A program made the position numbers and the translations under genes. A model generated the notes under the pieces. It searched no databases. It saw only the letters and a list, made by a program, of their open reading frames with translations, and was not told the origin of the DNA. Shown here in pieces: positions 39,135 through 46,971 of a DNA stretch of 64,000 nucleotides. The stretch lies in assembly GCA_963828075.1 (NCBI GenBank), contig CAWHDH010000021.1, positions 3,658,001-3,722,000 of the forward strand, given 5' to 3'. The stretch is from JACCYI01 sp963828075. GTDB taxonomy: Bacteria; Actinomycetota; Thermoleophilia; Solirubrobacterales; Solirubrobacteraceae. How positions within the stretch are numbered: the stretch's first letter is position 1; each line of letters starts with the position of its first letter.

Positions 39135-40499
39135 ATGCTCCGCATCGCGCTCAGCTCGCTGCGCTACCGCTCCGGCGGCTTTGCGGCGAGCGTCATCACC
39201 ATGCTGCTCGGCGCCGTGATCCTGATGGCCTTCGCGTCGATGTTCGACACGAGGGCCGGGGCGGCGGTGCGGGCGACCGACGCGGAGACGCTCGTCAACA
39301 TGGGCACCGTCGTCGGCGGCTGGGGCATGGTCATCGTGGTCTTCGCCGTCGCGTCGACGCTGACGCTGGCAGTGCGGCAGCGCAACCGCGAGATGGCGCT
39401 GCTCAAGAGCGTCGGCGCGACCCCGGCCCAGATCCGGCGGATGATCGTCGTCGAGGCGGCGCTGCTCGCGAGTGTCGCGGTGCTCGTCGCGATCCCGCCC
39501 GCCGTCCTCGCGGGTCGTGGCCTGTTCGCGCTGCTGCAGGGCACGGGCCAGGTCGCGCCGGCGGTCGACTACCGCTTCGGGCCGATCGCGATCGGCATGG
39601 GCATCGGCATCACGCTCGTCTCCGCCGTGATCGCTGCCCTGGTGGCAGCCCGGCGGGCGGCGCGCGTGGGCGCCACCGACGCGTTGCTGGCCGCGGCGAT
39701 CGAGCGCCCGGGCACGGGCCGCAAACGCGTCATCGCCGCGTGGCTGCTCCTCGCGGGCGGGATCAGCTGCGCCGCGGTCACCGCGACCGTGTTCAACGGC
39801 AAGGGCACCGATGCGATGCAGACCGGCGCGCAGGCGTGCATCCTGTCCTCGATCGGCCTCGCGCTCCTCGCCCCCGTCCTCGTGAGGTGGGTGACCGAGG
39901 CGGCGGCCGGAACCCTCCTGCGCCGGGGCGGCGCGAGCGGCTTCCTCGCCGTGCAGAACCTGCGCCGGAACAGACAGCACATGGCCCGCGTGCTGGCACC
40001 GATCATCGTCTTCACCGGGATCGCGGTGGGCTGCTTCTCCATGCAGGACATCGAGAACGCGGCCGTCGCCGCCGCCGGCGTCGTCATGACGAACGAGCAG
40101 GAGAACATCCAGACACTCAACTACGGCGTGGTGACGATGATCGCGGTCTTCGCCGCCATCACGATGGTCAACGCGATCGTGGCGGGGACCGCCTCCCGGC
40201 GGCGTGAGCTCGGGCAGCAGCGCCTCGCCGGTTCCACCCCGCCGCAGGTGCTCGGGATGATCGGCCTCGAGAGCCTCGTGCTCGCCGCGTCCGGTGTCGT
40301 CTTCGGCTCGCTCGCCTCGCTCACCACGATCGTGCCGTTCAGCATCGCCAGGGCGCAGTCGGTCATCCCGGACACGACCGTCGCCATCTTCGCCGGCGTC
40401 GTGGTCGTCGCTGCCGCGCTGACCATCGGAGCCGGCGTCGGCACCGCCCGTCGCGCGACCCGAGTCCCGGCCGTCGATGCGGTGGGCGTGTCCGCCTAG
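39135..40499 (+). CDS. FtsX-like ABC exporter permease
   Basis: The 454-residue membrane protein starts MLRIALSSLRYRSGGFAASVITMLLGAVILMAFASMF. Two FtsX-like units follow, each with the cytoplasmic motif after helix 2 (RQRNREMALLKSVGATPAQIRRMIVVEAALLASVAV, and SRRRELGQQRLAGSTPPQVLGMIGLESLVLAASG). About eight helices are visible and the usual large extracellular domain is small. With the ATPase it forms a Type VII-like exporter, probably for drugs, lipids or peptides. It is regulated by the divergent TetR. Confidence 0.9.
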   Translation: MLRIALSSLRYRSGGFAASVITMLLGAVILMAFASMFDTRAGAAVRATDAETLVNMGTVVGGWGMVIVVFAVASTLTLAVRQRNREMALLKSVGATPAQIRRMIVVEAALLASVAVLVAIPPAVLAGRGLFALLQGTGQVAPAVDYRFGPIAIGMGIGITLVSAVIAALVAARRAARVGATDALLAAAIERPGTGRKRVIAAWLLLAGGISCAAVTATVFNGKGTDAMQTGAQACILSSIGLALLAPVLVRWVTEAAAGTLLRRGGASGFLAVQNLRRNRQHMARVLAPIIVFTGIAVGCFSMQDIENAAVAAAGVVMTNEQENIQTLNYGVVTMIAVFAAITMVNAIVAGTASRRRELGQQRLAGSTPPQVLGMIGLESLVLAASGVVFGSLASLTTIVPFSIARAQSVIPDTTVAIFAGVVVVAAALTIGAGVGTARRATRVPAVDAVGVSA

Positions 40500-40990
40500 G
40501 TCGCGCCGAGCCGTTCGAGGTCGTCGAGGTCTCGTGGGCGGCCCGCGGCTCGCTTCATCGCGATGAGGTGATCCCTTCCGCAGACGCGGAGCGGGATGCC
40601 GTCCAGCTCACCCTCGATCGCGTCTGCCGACAACGCGTCGTATGCGGGGTCGCCGTCGATCCCGGCTACCCACTGCATGACGTCAAGATCACCGAGACGA
40701 GTCTCGAGCCTGAAGTTCGCGCCGACTCCGAGGTCTTAGGGCCGTCTCGGATCGAACGGGAACTCCTCCGGCCTGAAGTCGCCGAGCCCGACGTGCCGCG
40801 CCTCGATCTCCGTGAGCAGGGCAGACAGCCGCTGGAGGTTGCCGGGGTCGGGGTCCGGGACGATGTCGAGATCCTTCGACGGTCGGATCACGCCATGGGC
40901 GTTGAGTGCGAAGCCGCCGATGATGATGTGGCGCACGCCTGCGACGTGGAGCGCCCGGAGCAGCGGCTCCGGGTCGAGCGCTTCCGTCAC
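40496..40990 (-). pseudogene. MNT/AbiEii-like nucleotidyltransferase with in-frame TAA
   Basis: Starting at GTG 40990 the frame reads LLRALHVAGVRHIIIGGFALNAHGVIRPSKDLDIVPDPDPGNLQRL, with the nucleotidyltransferase G-G-x-A-L and D-L-D signatures. It meets TAA at 40738-40736. The same frame continues without shift as DLGVGANFRLETRLGDLDVMQWVAGIDGDP and ends LIAMKRAAGRPRDLDDLERLGAT, the expected C terminus of the family. One nonsense change therefore splits a 164-residue protein. A partner gene of 60 residues lies immediately upstream, as in toxin-antitoxin or abortive-infection pairs. Confidence 0.8.
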
Positions 40991-41169
40991 GAACCCCGGG
41001 CGTGCTTGAACGCAGCCGCGAACTTCTGCGCAAATCTGGTGTGTGCCACGGAGTCGGTCAGGTTCCGGCTGACGCCGCGCGCGGCGTCGCGGCGCACGCG
41101 GTCACGCTGGGCCTGCTCCTCGCGCCGGACCTCCTCCGCCGTCCATGGGCGTGGATCTTGGGACGCCAT
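40987..41169 (-). CDS. Small partner protein of the nucleotidyltransferase, 60 residues
   Basis: The product is highly charged (PWTAEEVRREEQAQRDRVRRDAARGVSRNLTDSVAHTRFAQKFAAAFKHARG) and helical. Its TGA overlaps the GTG of the nucleotidyltransferase gene (GTGA), so the two were translated as a pair. A TACGAT box ends 9 bases before ATG 41169, inside the 3' end of the MFS gene. I do not know a family name. Small charged proteins ahead of orphan nucleotidyltransferases usually act as binding or antitoxin-like partners, which is inference here. Confidence 0.65.
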   Translation of the reverse strand: MASQDPRPWTAEEVRREEQAQRDRVRRDAARGVSRNLTDSVAHTRFAQKFAAAFKHARGS

Positions 41170-41176
41170 CGCCCGG

Positions 41177-42385
41177 TCATCGTAACTGGGCCGGCGCGGG
41201 CGCCGGCGCGTCGAGCGTGGCGCGGCGCGTGTAGGACACGAGCGCGCCGATGGCCGCCGCCGCCGCTCCGGCGAGCACCGCGCTGCGCCAGCCGCTCGCG
41301 TCGACGAGGGATCCCGCGGCCGCGGCGCCGATGGCGATGCCGGACACGAGCGCGGTCAGCGGCCAGGTGAACGCCTCGGTCCGCGCGCCGGCCGGCGCGA
41401 CCACGCCGGCCAGCTCGTTGCGGGTGGCGATGAGCGGGGCGATGAAGAACCCGGCCGGGATCACGAGCAGCGCCATCGTCGCCGGCGAGGTGGCGAGCAC
41501 CACGGGAAGGAAGCAGGCGGCGACGAGGATGGCCGCGAGCTGGTGGACGCGCACGAGCGAGGCCCGTCGCGGGCGCGCTCCGTACGCGAGTCCGCCGACC
41601 GCGCTCGCGATCGACCAGACGGCGATCAGCACGCCGGCGAGGTGCGGACGGCCCTCGGCGTGCGCGAACGCCGGGATCGCCACCTCGACGGCTCCGAACG
41701 CGAAGCCCACCGGGAGCATCGTCAGCACGAGCGTCCGCATGCCCGGTGCCTGCAGCGCGCCCAGCGCGCCGGCGCGCTCCCGCGGCGGGCCGGAGCGGCG
41801 GGCGTCGGGCGGCATGAAGGCCAGGAAGGTGACGGAGCCGACGAGCCCGATGACGGCCGAGGCGAGCAGCGCCGCGCCCGGGTCGAGCGTCGCGACGATG
41901 GCGGCGGTCAGCAGCGGGCCGACCACGAAGAGCGACTCGGTGACCACCGAGTCCAGCGCGAACGCCGTCTGGATCAGTGCCTCGGAGCCGGCCAGCAGGC
42001 GTGGGTAGAGCGCGCGCAGCACCGCGCCGGTCGGCGGGAACGCGATGCCGGCCAGGCCGGCCGCCGCCACGAGCACACCCGACGGGACGCTGCTGGACCC
42101 GAGCGCCACGAGCGAGACGAGCGCGGCGGCGTGCGCGAGCGCGAGGCCGAAGAGCACGCGGGCGCCGAGGCGGTCGACGAGCCGTCCCGCGAACGGGGCC
42201 CCTGCCGCTGACCCGAGCGCGAGCGCCCCGGCGGCCGCCCCCGCGACGGCGAACGACCCCGTCCGCTCCCGGAGATAGAGCACGACCGCGAGGCCGTTGA
42301 TCCCGAGGGGGAGCCGCGCCAGCAGCGTCGAGGCGAGCAGTGCGCGCACTCGCGGGACGGCCAGGAGGGCTCGGTAGGTCCACAT
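41177..42385 (-). CDS. Major facilitator superfamily transporter
   Basis: The 402-residue membrane protein has 12 hydrophobic segments. It has a G-x-L-x-D-R-x-G-x-R type loop after helix 2 (FAGRLVDRLGARVLFG) and the repeated structure of a drug/sugar efflux permease (VGGLAYGARPRRASLVRVHQ in the second half). Substrate is not evident. ATG 42385 is used because a membrane helix follows directly and a TAGCGT box lies 10 bases upstream. A longer upstream frame overlaps the promoter of the divergent hydrolase. Confidence 0.85.
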   Translation of the reverse strand: MWTYRALLAVPRVRALLASTLLARLPLGINGLAVVLYLRERTGSFAVAGAAAGALALGSAAGAPFAGRLVDRLGARVLFGLALAHAAALVSLVALGSSSVPSGVLVAAAGLAGIAFPPTGAVLRALYPRLLAGSEALIQTAFALDSVVTESLFVVGPLLTAAIVATLDPGAALLASAVIGLVGSVTFLAFMPPDARRSGPPRERAGALGALQAPGMRTLVLTMLPVGFAFGAVEVAIPAFAHAEGRPHLAGVLIAVWSIASAVGGLAYGARPRRASLVRVHQLAAILVAACFLPVVLATSPATMALLVIPAGFFIAPLIATRNELAGVVAPAGARTEAFTWPLTALVSGIAIGAAAAGSLVDASGWRSAVLAGAAAAAIGALVSYTRRATLDAPAPAPAQLR

Positions 42386-42418
42386 CCGAGACGACACGCT
42401 AGACACGACGGTTGCCGT

Positions 42419-42448
42419 TTGACAATGCCGTACAGGCGCCACTAATGT
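42419..42448 (+). promoter_or_regulatory. Promoter TTGACA-N18-TAATGT of secreted hydrolase
   Basis: It has a perfect -35 box and the same 18-base spacer as the ArsR and monooxygenase promoters. The leader is about 60 bases and ends in a GGGAGGGA ribosome binding site before GTG 42516. Confidence 0.6.
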
Positions 42449-42515
42449 CGGACCCGCGTCGGGGAGGCCCTGGGCGGGCGGAGGCGGCGGGAACCTTTCA
42501 GGCAGGGAGGGACAG

Positions 42516-44573
42516 GTGCGGCCACGAGCCGGATCCAGACGACGCATGGCGGCGCTGACCGTCGTGCTGGCGGTCGCCGGCCTCCCGGGCATCGCGTGGG
42601 CCGAGGTCCCCAATCCCACCGTCGAGGGGCCGATCCTCGGCGGCGTCAAGGGCCGCCCGTGGAACAGCACGATCTACGAGCTGTCTACACCGGCCCACGA
42701 CTACCGCGAGGCCGAGTACTTCCACTCGGGCACCGCGACCAACCTCGCCAACGGCCGGACCGCGGAGTACAAGAGCCGGTTCCTGGTGCGGATGCCGAAG
42801 GACCCGGCCGCGTTCAACGGGATCGTCCTGTTCGACTGGATGAATGTCACCAACGGCCAGGACTGGGAGTACAACTGGTGGCCGCCGGCGCACGAGTACC
42901 TGATGCGCGAGGGCTACGGCTACGTCGCGGTCACCGCGCAGAACGTCGGCGCCCAGCACCTTCGGACCTGGGATCCGCAGCGCTACGCGACGTTGACGCA
43001 CCCGGGCGACGACTACTCCTTCGACATCTACTCGCAGGCGATCGAGGCGGTCCGCGACCCGGCCAACAACGTCGTCTCGACCCTTTATCCGCGCGGGGTC
43101 GATCCGACCGAGGGCCTCGACACCCGCTTCGTCGTCGCCGGCGGCGTGTCGCAGTCGGCGAGCCGGCTGACCACCTTCATCAACGACGGCTACGACCGCG
43201 GCACGATCGACGCCTACAACATCGAGCGCGGCGGCGGCCCGTTCGAGGACCGCTCGAAGTTCGTCTTCCATCTCAACGAGGAGACCGGCTTCACCGGGAG
43301 CGCCGGCAGCGTCAAGCCGCCCGACGACGAGAAGTACGTGTTCTGGGAGGAGGCCGGCACGGCGCACCACCCGCGGGTCTGGTGGGACTACACGTTCCGG
43401 ACGATGCAGCGCGACCAGTTCGTCTCTGGGATCCCCGACCCGGTCAACACCGGCTGCTCGGTGAACCAGGGCCGCGTCGACTACAGCGTCCGCGCGATGC
43501 TGCACCACACGCGCGCCTATCTCGAGACCGGCGCGGTGCCGCCGTCGGCGCCGCGGATCGAGCGCACCGAGGACGGCGACGTCGCCCGCGACCAGGACGG
43601 CCTGGTGCGGGGTGGGCTCCGCCACCCGTTCGTCGAGGTGCCCGTCGCGCTCAACCGCGCGACGACCGACGACTGCATCAACTGGGGTCACTACGAGGCG
43701 TGGTCGGCGGAGAAGATCGTCGCGCGGTATCCGACGCACTGCGACTACCTCCGCAAGGTCCGGGCCTGGGCGGAGCACGAGGTGAGCCGGGGGTGGCTGC
43801 TGGCAGGCGACCGGGACGACGCAGTCGCCGAGGCTCGCGCGTTCACGGCGCCGTGGAAGGGCGTGGCGTGCCCCGAGCCGCCGGCGGCCGGCGGCGCGAG
43901 CCCGGCGCCGGCGACCGTCTCCGCCCCGGCCTGTGACGCGACCACCGGGCTCACCTCGGTCTCCGTCGCGCCCGCCGCGCGCTCTGGCGTGCGGCTGGGC
44001 TTCGCGCGCGCGTCCGACGCGCCGGTGCGGATCGACGTCTTCCGCGTCTCCGACGGCCGGCGCGTCGTGCGCGAGCGCCTCGTCGCGCGCTTCCAAGACC
44101 GCACGGCGCCGGTCGAGTGGGACGGGCGCGCGACGCGCGGGGGCGCGCTCCGCCGGGTCGGCGACGGCTACTACGTCGTGCGCTTCTCGATGGTGCGGGG
44201 AGGTCAGCTGCTCGACGTGCGGCGCGTCGTGCTGCGCCGGACGGCCGGACGGTTCTCCCGGCGCGCCGACCATCACCGGCGTGCCTCGTGCGATCTGGTC
44301 CGGGGATTCAAGCTCGAGCGCCCGGTCTTCGGCGGCCTGCGCTCGGCGCCGCTGCGGATCTCCTACCGGCTCGCGGCGGCCGCGAAGGTGACGATCACCG
44401 TGAGCCGTGGGAGCACGGTGGTCCGGCGGCTCACGGCGAGGGCGGCCGCCGGCCGCACGCACCGGCTGCAGCTGCGGTCGCGCGGTCTCCGGCGCGGCGA
44501 CCATCGCGTCCGGCTCCGGGCGGAGGGGAGCGGGACGCCCGTCGAGGTCACGCTCGGCGCCAGGCGCCTCTGA
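42516..44573 (+). CDS. Secreted alpha/beta-hydrolase-domain protein with C-terminal Ig-like tail
   Basis: The 685-residue product has a signal peptide (MAALTVVLAVAGLPGIAWA after a basic start). A large hydrolase domain contains FNGIVLFDWMNVTNGQDWEYNWWPPAHEYLMREGYGYVAVTAQNVG, the nucleophile elbow VAGGVSQSASRLTTF, and a conserved HYEAWSAEKI C-terminal region. This matches the large alpha/beta hydrolase domain family PF20091. Residues about 475-685 form two beta-rich, Arg-rich modules (APVRIDVFRVSDGRRVVRERLV, AKVTITVSRGSTVVRRLTA) like Ig/FlgD-type domains. These probably fold outside the cell or bind the cell surface. Substrate is unknown. Confidence 0.8.
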   Translation: MRPRAGSRRRMAALTVVLAVAGLPGIAWAEVPNPTVEGPILGGVKGRPWNSTIYELSTPAHDYREAEYFHSGTATNLANGRTAEYKSRFLVRMPKDPAAFNGIVLFDWMNVTNGQDWEYNWWPPAHEYLMREGYGYVAVTAQNVGAQHLRTWDPQRYATLTHPGDDYSFDIYSQAIEAVRDPANNVVSTLYPRGVDPTEGLDTRFVVAGGVSQSASRLTTFINDGYDRGTIDAYNIERGGGPFEDRSKFVFHLNEETGFTGSAGSVKPPDDEKYVFWEEAGTAHHPRVWWDYTFRTMQRDQFVSGIPDPVNTGCSVNQGRVDYSVRAMLHHTRAYLETGAVPPSAPRIERTEDGDVARDQDGLVRGGLRHPFVEVPVALNRATTDDCINWGHYEAWSAEKIVARYPTHCDYLRKVRAWAEHEVSRGWLLAGDRDDAVAEARAFTAPWKGVACPEPPAAGGASPAPATVSAPACDATTGLTSVSVAPAARSGVRLGFARASDAPVRIDVFRVSDGRRVVRERLVARFQDRTAPVEWDGRATRGGALRRVGDGYYVVRFSMVRGGQLLDVRRVVLRRTAGRFSRRADHHRRASCDLVRGFKLERPVFGGLRSAPLRISYRLAAAAKVTITVSRGSTVVRRLTARAAAGRTHRLQLRSRGLRRGDHRVRLRAEGSGTPVEVTLGARRL

Positions 44574-44735
44574 GCCTGGATCAACCGATACCCGCGGCGC
44601 CTCGCCGCCGCAGGCACGGCGCCATGGGCCATCGGCCGCGAACCGAAGGGGTCACCCCTGCAGGACGCGGCCGATGACCCCTGGCTTGGCCTGCGACGCC
44701 GAGGCATCCACGGTTCATCGGTGGATCCAGGCTCA
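44570..44735. repeat. 166-base near-complete foldback element
   Basis: The outer 21-base arms at 44570-44590 and 44715-44735 match with two mismatches. Inner 15-base arms at 44626-44640 and 44666-44680 match with one. The sequences between inner and outer arms also pair, with small gaps. The 25-base loop holds the palindrome AGGGGTCACCCCT (44647-44659). The left arm begins one base before the hydrolase stop codon, so the element includes that gene's TGA. It has no open frame of its own with coding character. It resembles a miniature inverted-repeat element or a very long structured 3' end. Confidence 0.85.
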
Positions 44736-44757
44736 GGAGGGTCGGGTGGGCGCGGGG

Positions 44758-44763
44758 TAGGCT
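44758..44763 (+). promoter_or_regulatory. -10 box TAGGCT of PPOX gene
   Basis: It ends 7 bases before ATG 44771, giving a leaderless start. Confidence 0.55.
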
Positions 44764-44770
44764 CGCGCCC

Positions 44771-45190
44771 ATGCCCGACCTGCACCCCGACGCGCGCGCC
44801 CTGCTCGAGTCTTCCGCGCTGGCCCACATGGTCACGCTCAACCGCGACGGGAGCCCGCAGGTGACCTGTGTGTGGGTCGGCGTCGAGGGCGACGAGATCG
44901 TCAGCGCCCACCTGCAGCGCAGCCAGAAGGTCCGCAACGTCGAGCGCGACCCCCGCGTCAGCCTGTCGGTCGAGGGCACGGGCCTGAACCGCATGGGCCT
45001 GCGCGAGTACCTCGTCGTGCACGGGCGCGCTCGCATCGAGGAGGGCGGCGCCGCCGAGCTGCTGCAGCGCCTGGCGCACGTCTACCTCGGGCCGGACGTC
45101 CGCTTCCCGCCGATGGACGAGCCGCCGCCCGGCTACGTCCTGCGCATCACGCCCGAGCGCCTCGGCGGCGTCGGGCCCTGGGCGTCTTAG
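44771..45190 (+). CDS. PPOX-class F420-dependent oxidoreductase
   Basis: The 139-residue split-barrel protein reads DARALLESSALAHMVTLNRDGSPQVTCVWVGVEGDEIVSAHLQRSQKVRNVERDPRVSLSVEG. It continues YLVVHGRARIEEGGAAELLQRLAHVYLGPDVRFP. This matches the TIGR03618-type actinobacterial F420-dependent enzymes (K-x-R-N-x-x-R-D-P-R motif binds the cofactor). Substrate is unknown. It lies just before ispH, with a separate promoter. Confidence 0.85.
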   Translation: MPDLHPDARALLESSALAHMVTLNRDGSPQVTCVWVGVEGDEIVSAHLQRSQKVRNVERDPRVSLSVEGTGLNRMGLREYLVVHGRARIEEGGAAELLQRLAHVYLGPDVRFPPMDEPPPGYVLRITPERLGGVGPWAS

Positions 45191-45199
45191 CCGCGCTCC

Positions 45200-45205
45200 T
45201 ACACT
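45200..45205 (+). promoter_or_regulatory. -10 box TACACT of ispH
   Basis: It ends 7 bases before GTG 45213. Confidence 0.55.
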
Positions 45206-45212
45206 CCCCTGC

Positions 45213-46175
45213 GTGGCGCCGACTCCCGAAAAGCTCCTCCTGGCCGCGCCCCGCGGCTACTGCGCGGGCGTCGACCGCGCCGTGCAGACCGTCGAGCGGG
45301 CGCTGACCCTCTACGGGCCGCCCGTCTACGTCCGCAAGGAGATCGTCCACAACAAGCACGTCGTCGCCCAGCTGCGCGACCGCGGCGCGATCTTCGTCGA
45401 CGAGCTCGACGACACGGTCCCCGAGGGCGCGATGACCGTCTTCTCCGCGCACGGCGTCTCGCCGGCCGTCCACGCGGACGCCGCCCGCCGCGGCCTGCGG
45501 ACGATCGACGCGACGTGCCCGCTGGTGACGAAGGTCCACGTCGAGGCCAAGAAGTTCGCCGGCGAGGGCTACACGATCGTCCTCATCGGCCATGCCGGCC
45601 ACGAGGAGGTCGAGGGCACGATGGGGGAGGCGCCCGAGCACATCGTCCTGGTCGAGACCGAGGCCGACGTCGACGCGCTCGAGGTCCAGAACCCCGACCG
45701 GATCGCGTACATCTCGCAGACCACCCTGTCGGTCGACGAGACGCGCACGATCATCAACCGCCTGCGCGAGAAGTTCCCGAGCATCACCGGGCCTCGCACG
45801 GACGACATCTGTTACGCGACGACCAACCGCCAGGCGGCCGTCAAGCAGATGGCCGGCGAGTGCGACCTCGTGCTGGTGATCGGCTCCCAGAACTCCTCGA
45901 ACTCCCGGCGCCTCGTCGACGTCGCGCGCGACTACGGCGCCGACGCGTACCTGATCGACAACCAGTCCCAGGTCGAGGAGGCGTGGCTCGAGGGCAAGCG
46001 CGTCGTCGGCATCACCTCCGGCGCCAGCGCGCCCGAGGAGCTCGTCCAGCGTCTCGTGCAGTTCTTCCGCGACCGCGGCACGACCGACGTCGCCGAGTTC
46101 GAGGTCCTGCGCGAGGACGTGCGGTTCATGCTGCCGAAGCCGATTCGGCAGGCCATGGCCGCGGCCGAGGCGTAG
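45213..46175 (+). CDS. ispH: 4-hydroxy-3-methylbut-2-enyl diphosphate reductase
   Basis: The 320-residue Fe-S enzyme has all three cluster cysteines (APRGYCAGVDRAV, DATCPLVTKVH, DICYATTNRQ) and the catalytic GHAGHEEVEGTMGE. The substrate-binding loops VIGSQNSSNSRRL and GITSGASAPEELV are also present. It catalyses the last step of the MEP isoprenoid pathway, making isopentenyl and dimethylallyl diphosphate. The GTG start is set by conservation (PEKLLLAAPRGYCAGV) and by the TACACT box. It stands alone as a housekeeping gene. Confidence 0.98.
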   Translation: MAPTPEKLLLAAPRGYCAGVDRAVQTVERALTLYGPPVYVRKEIVHNKHVVAQLRDRGAIFVDELDDTVPEGAMTVFSAHGVSPAVHADAARRGLRTIDATCPLVTKVHVEAKKFAGEGYTIVLIGHAGHEEVEGTMGEAPEHIVLVETEADVDALEVQNPDRIAYISQTTLSVDETRTIINRLREKFPSITGPRTDDICYATTNRQAAVKQMAGECDLVLVIGSQNSSNSRRLVDVARDYGADAYLIDNQSQVEEAWLEGKRVVGITSGASAPEELVQRLVQFFRDRGTTDVAEFEVLREDVRFMLPKPIRQAMAAAEA

Positions 46176-46200
46176 CCGGCCGCCGGAGCGCCGTCCGCCG

Positions 46201-46971
46201 ATGGCGCGCCGGCGCGACTCCCGCCGCTTCGGGCCCGGCCCCTACCTGCTCGGCCTGCGCCGGGACGAGTCGCGCTGGGGGAGCGGGTTCCCGTTCGACG
46301 TGCCGGCGGTGGCGGCGAGCGCCGACCTCGACCTCACCGCTCCGGTCACGCTGCTGGCCGGCGACAACGGGACCGGCAAGTCCACGCTCGTCGAGGCCAT
46401 TGCCGAGTCCATGGGGTTCGGGCCCGAGGGCGGCGAGCTCGAGCGGCTCGGGGAGCTGCCCGCCGTGCCCCGCCCGGTCATGGACGGCGGCCTCGAGCCG
46501 GTGCTGTCGCACACCAAGCCGCGCAAGGGCTACTTCCTGCGGGCGGAGAGCTTCTTCAACATCGCGCAGCTCGTCGACGGCGGCGGGATCTTCGCGCCGG
46601 ACCTGTCCCTCTACGGCGACGTCCCGCTCCATCAGCAGTCCCACGGCCAGTCGTTCCTCGCGCTGGCGGCGAACCGCTTCGGCGGCGAGGGTCTGTACGT
46701 GCTGGACGAGCCCGAGGCCGCGCTCTCCCTCACCGGCGCGCTCGCGCTCGTGACGATCGTCGTCCGCGCGGCCCGGGCCGGCGCCCAGTTCGTCATCGCG
46801 ACGCACTCGCCGATCCTGCTGGCCTGCCCGGGCGCGCGGCTCTACGAGCTCGACGAAGCGGGGCTCGAGCGGCTTGAGTACGACGACCTCGAGGCCGTCC
46901 GGATGACGCGGGCGTTCCTCGACGCCCCCGAGCGCTTCCTGCGCGCCGCACTCGCCGAGGATCCCGAATGA
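46201..46971 (+). CDS. AAA-type ATPase (ABC-like, DUF/AAA_15 group)
   Basis: The 256-residue ATPase has Walker A LLAGDNGTGKSTLVEAIAESMGF (about residue 52) and the signature-like HGQSFLALAANRFGGEG. Walker B with catalytic Glu is LYVLDEPEAALS, and VIATHSPILLACPGARLYELD is the switch His region. It resembles the predicted ATPases that stand alone in many bacteria and relate to SMC/OLD-type enzymes. Here it is followed, with an ATGA overlap, by an unknown 395-residue protein that is presumably its partner. Confidence 0.8.
   Translation: MARRRDSRRFGPGPYLLGLRRDESRWGSGFPFDVPAVAASADLDLTAPVTLLAGDNGTGKSTLVEAIAESMGFGPEGGELERLGELPAVPRPVMDGGLEPVLSHTKPRKGYFLRAESFFNIAQLVDGGGIFAPDLSLYGDVPLHQQSHGQSFLALAANRFGGEGLYVLDEPEAALSLTGALALVTIVVRAARAGAQFVIATHSPILLACPGARLYELDEAGLERLEYDDLEAVRMTRAFLDAPERFLRAALAEDPE

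Noticed and set aside
38346..40499. A single 717-codon open frame covering the ATPase and permease
   Set aside because: Between 38444 and 39134 this frame is an Arg-rich shadow of the ATPase gene. The permease starts at ATG 39135 and the frames join only because of the extra base near 38440.
44363..45079. A minus-strand frame spanning the foldback element
   Set aside because: It is antisense to the hydrolase tail and the PPOX gene, both with clear family motifs, and has no start signal.
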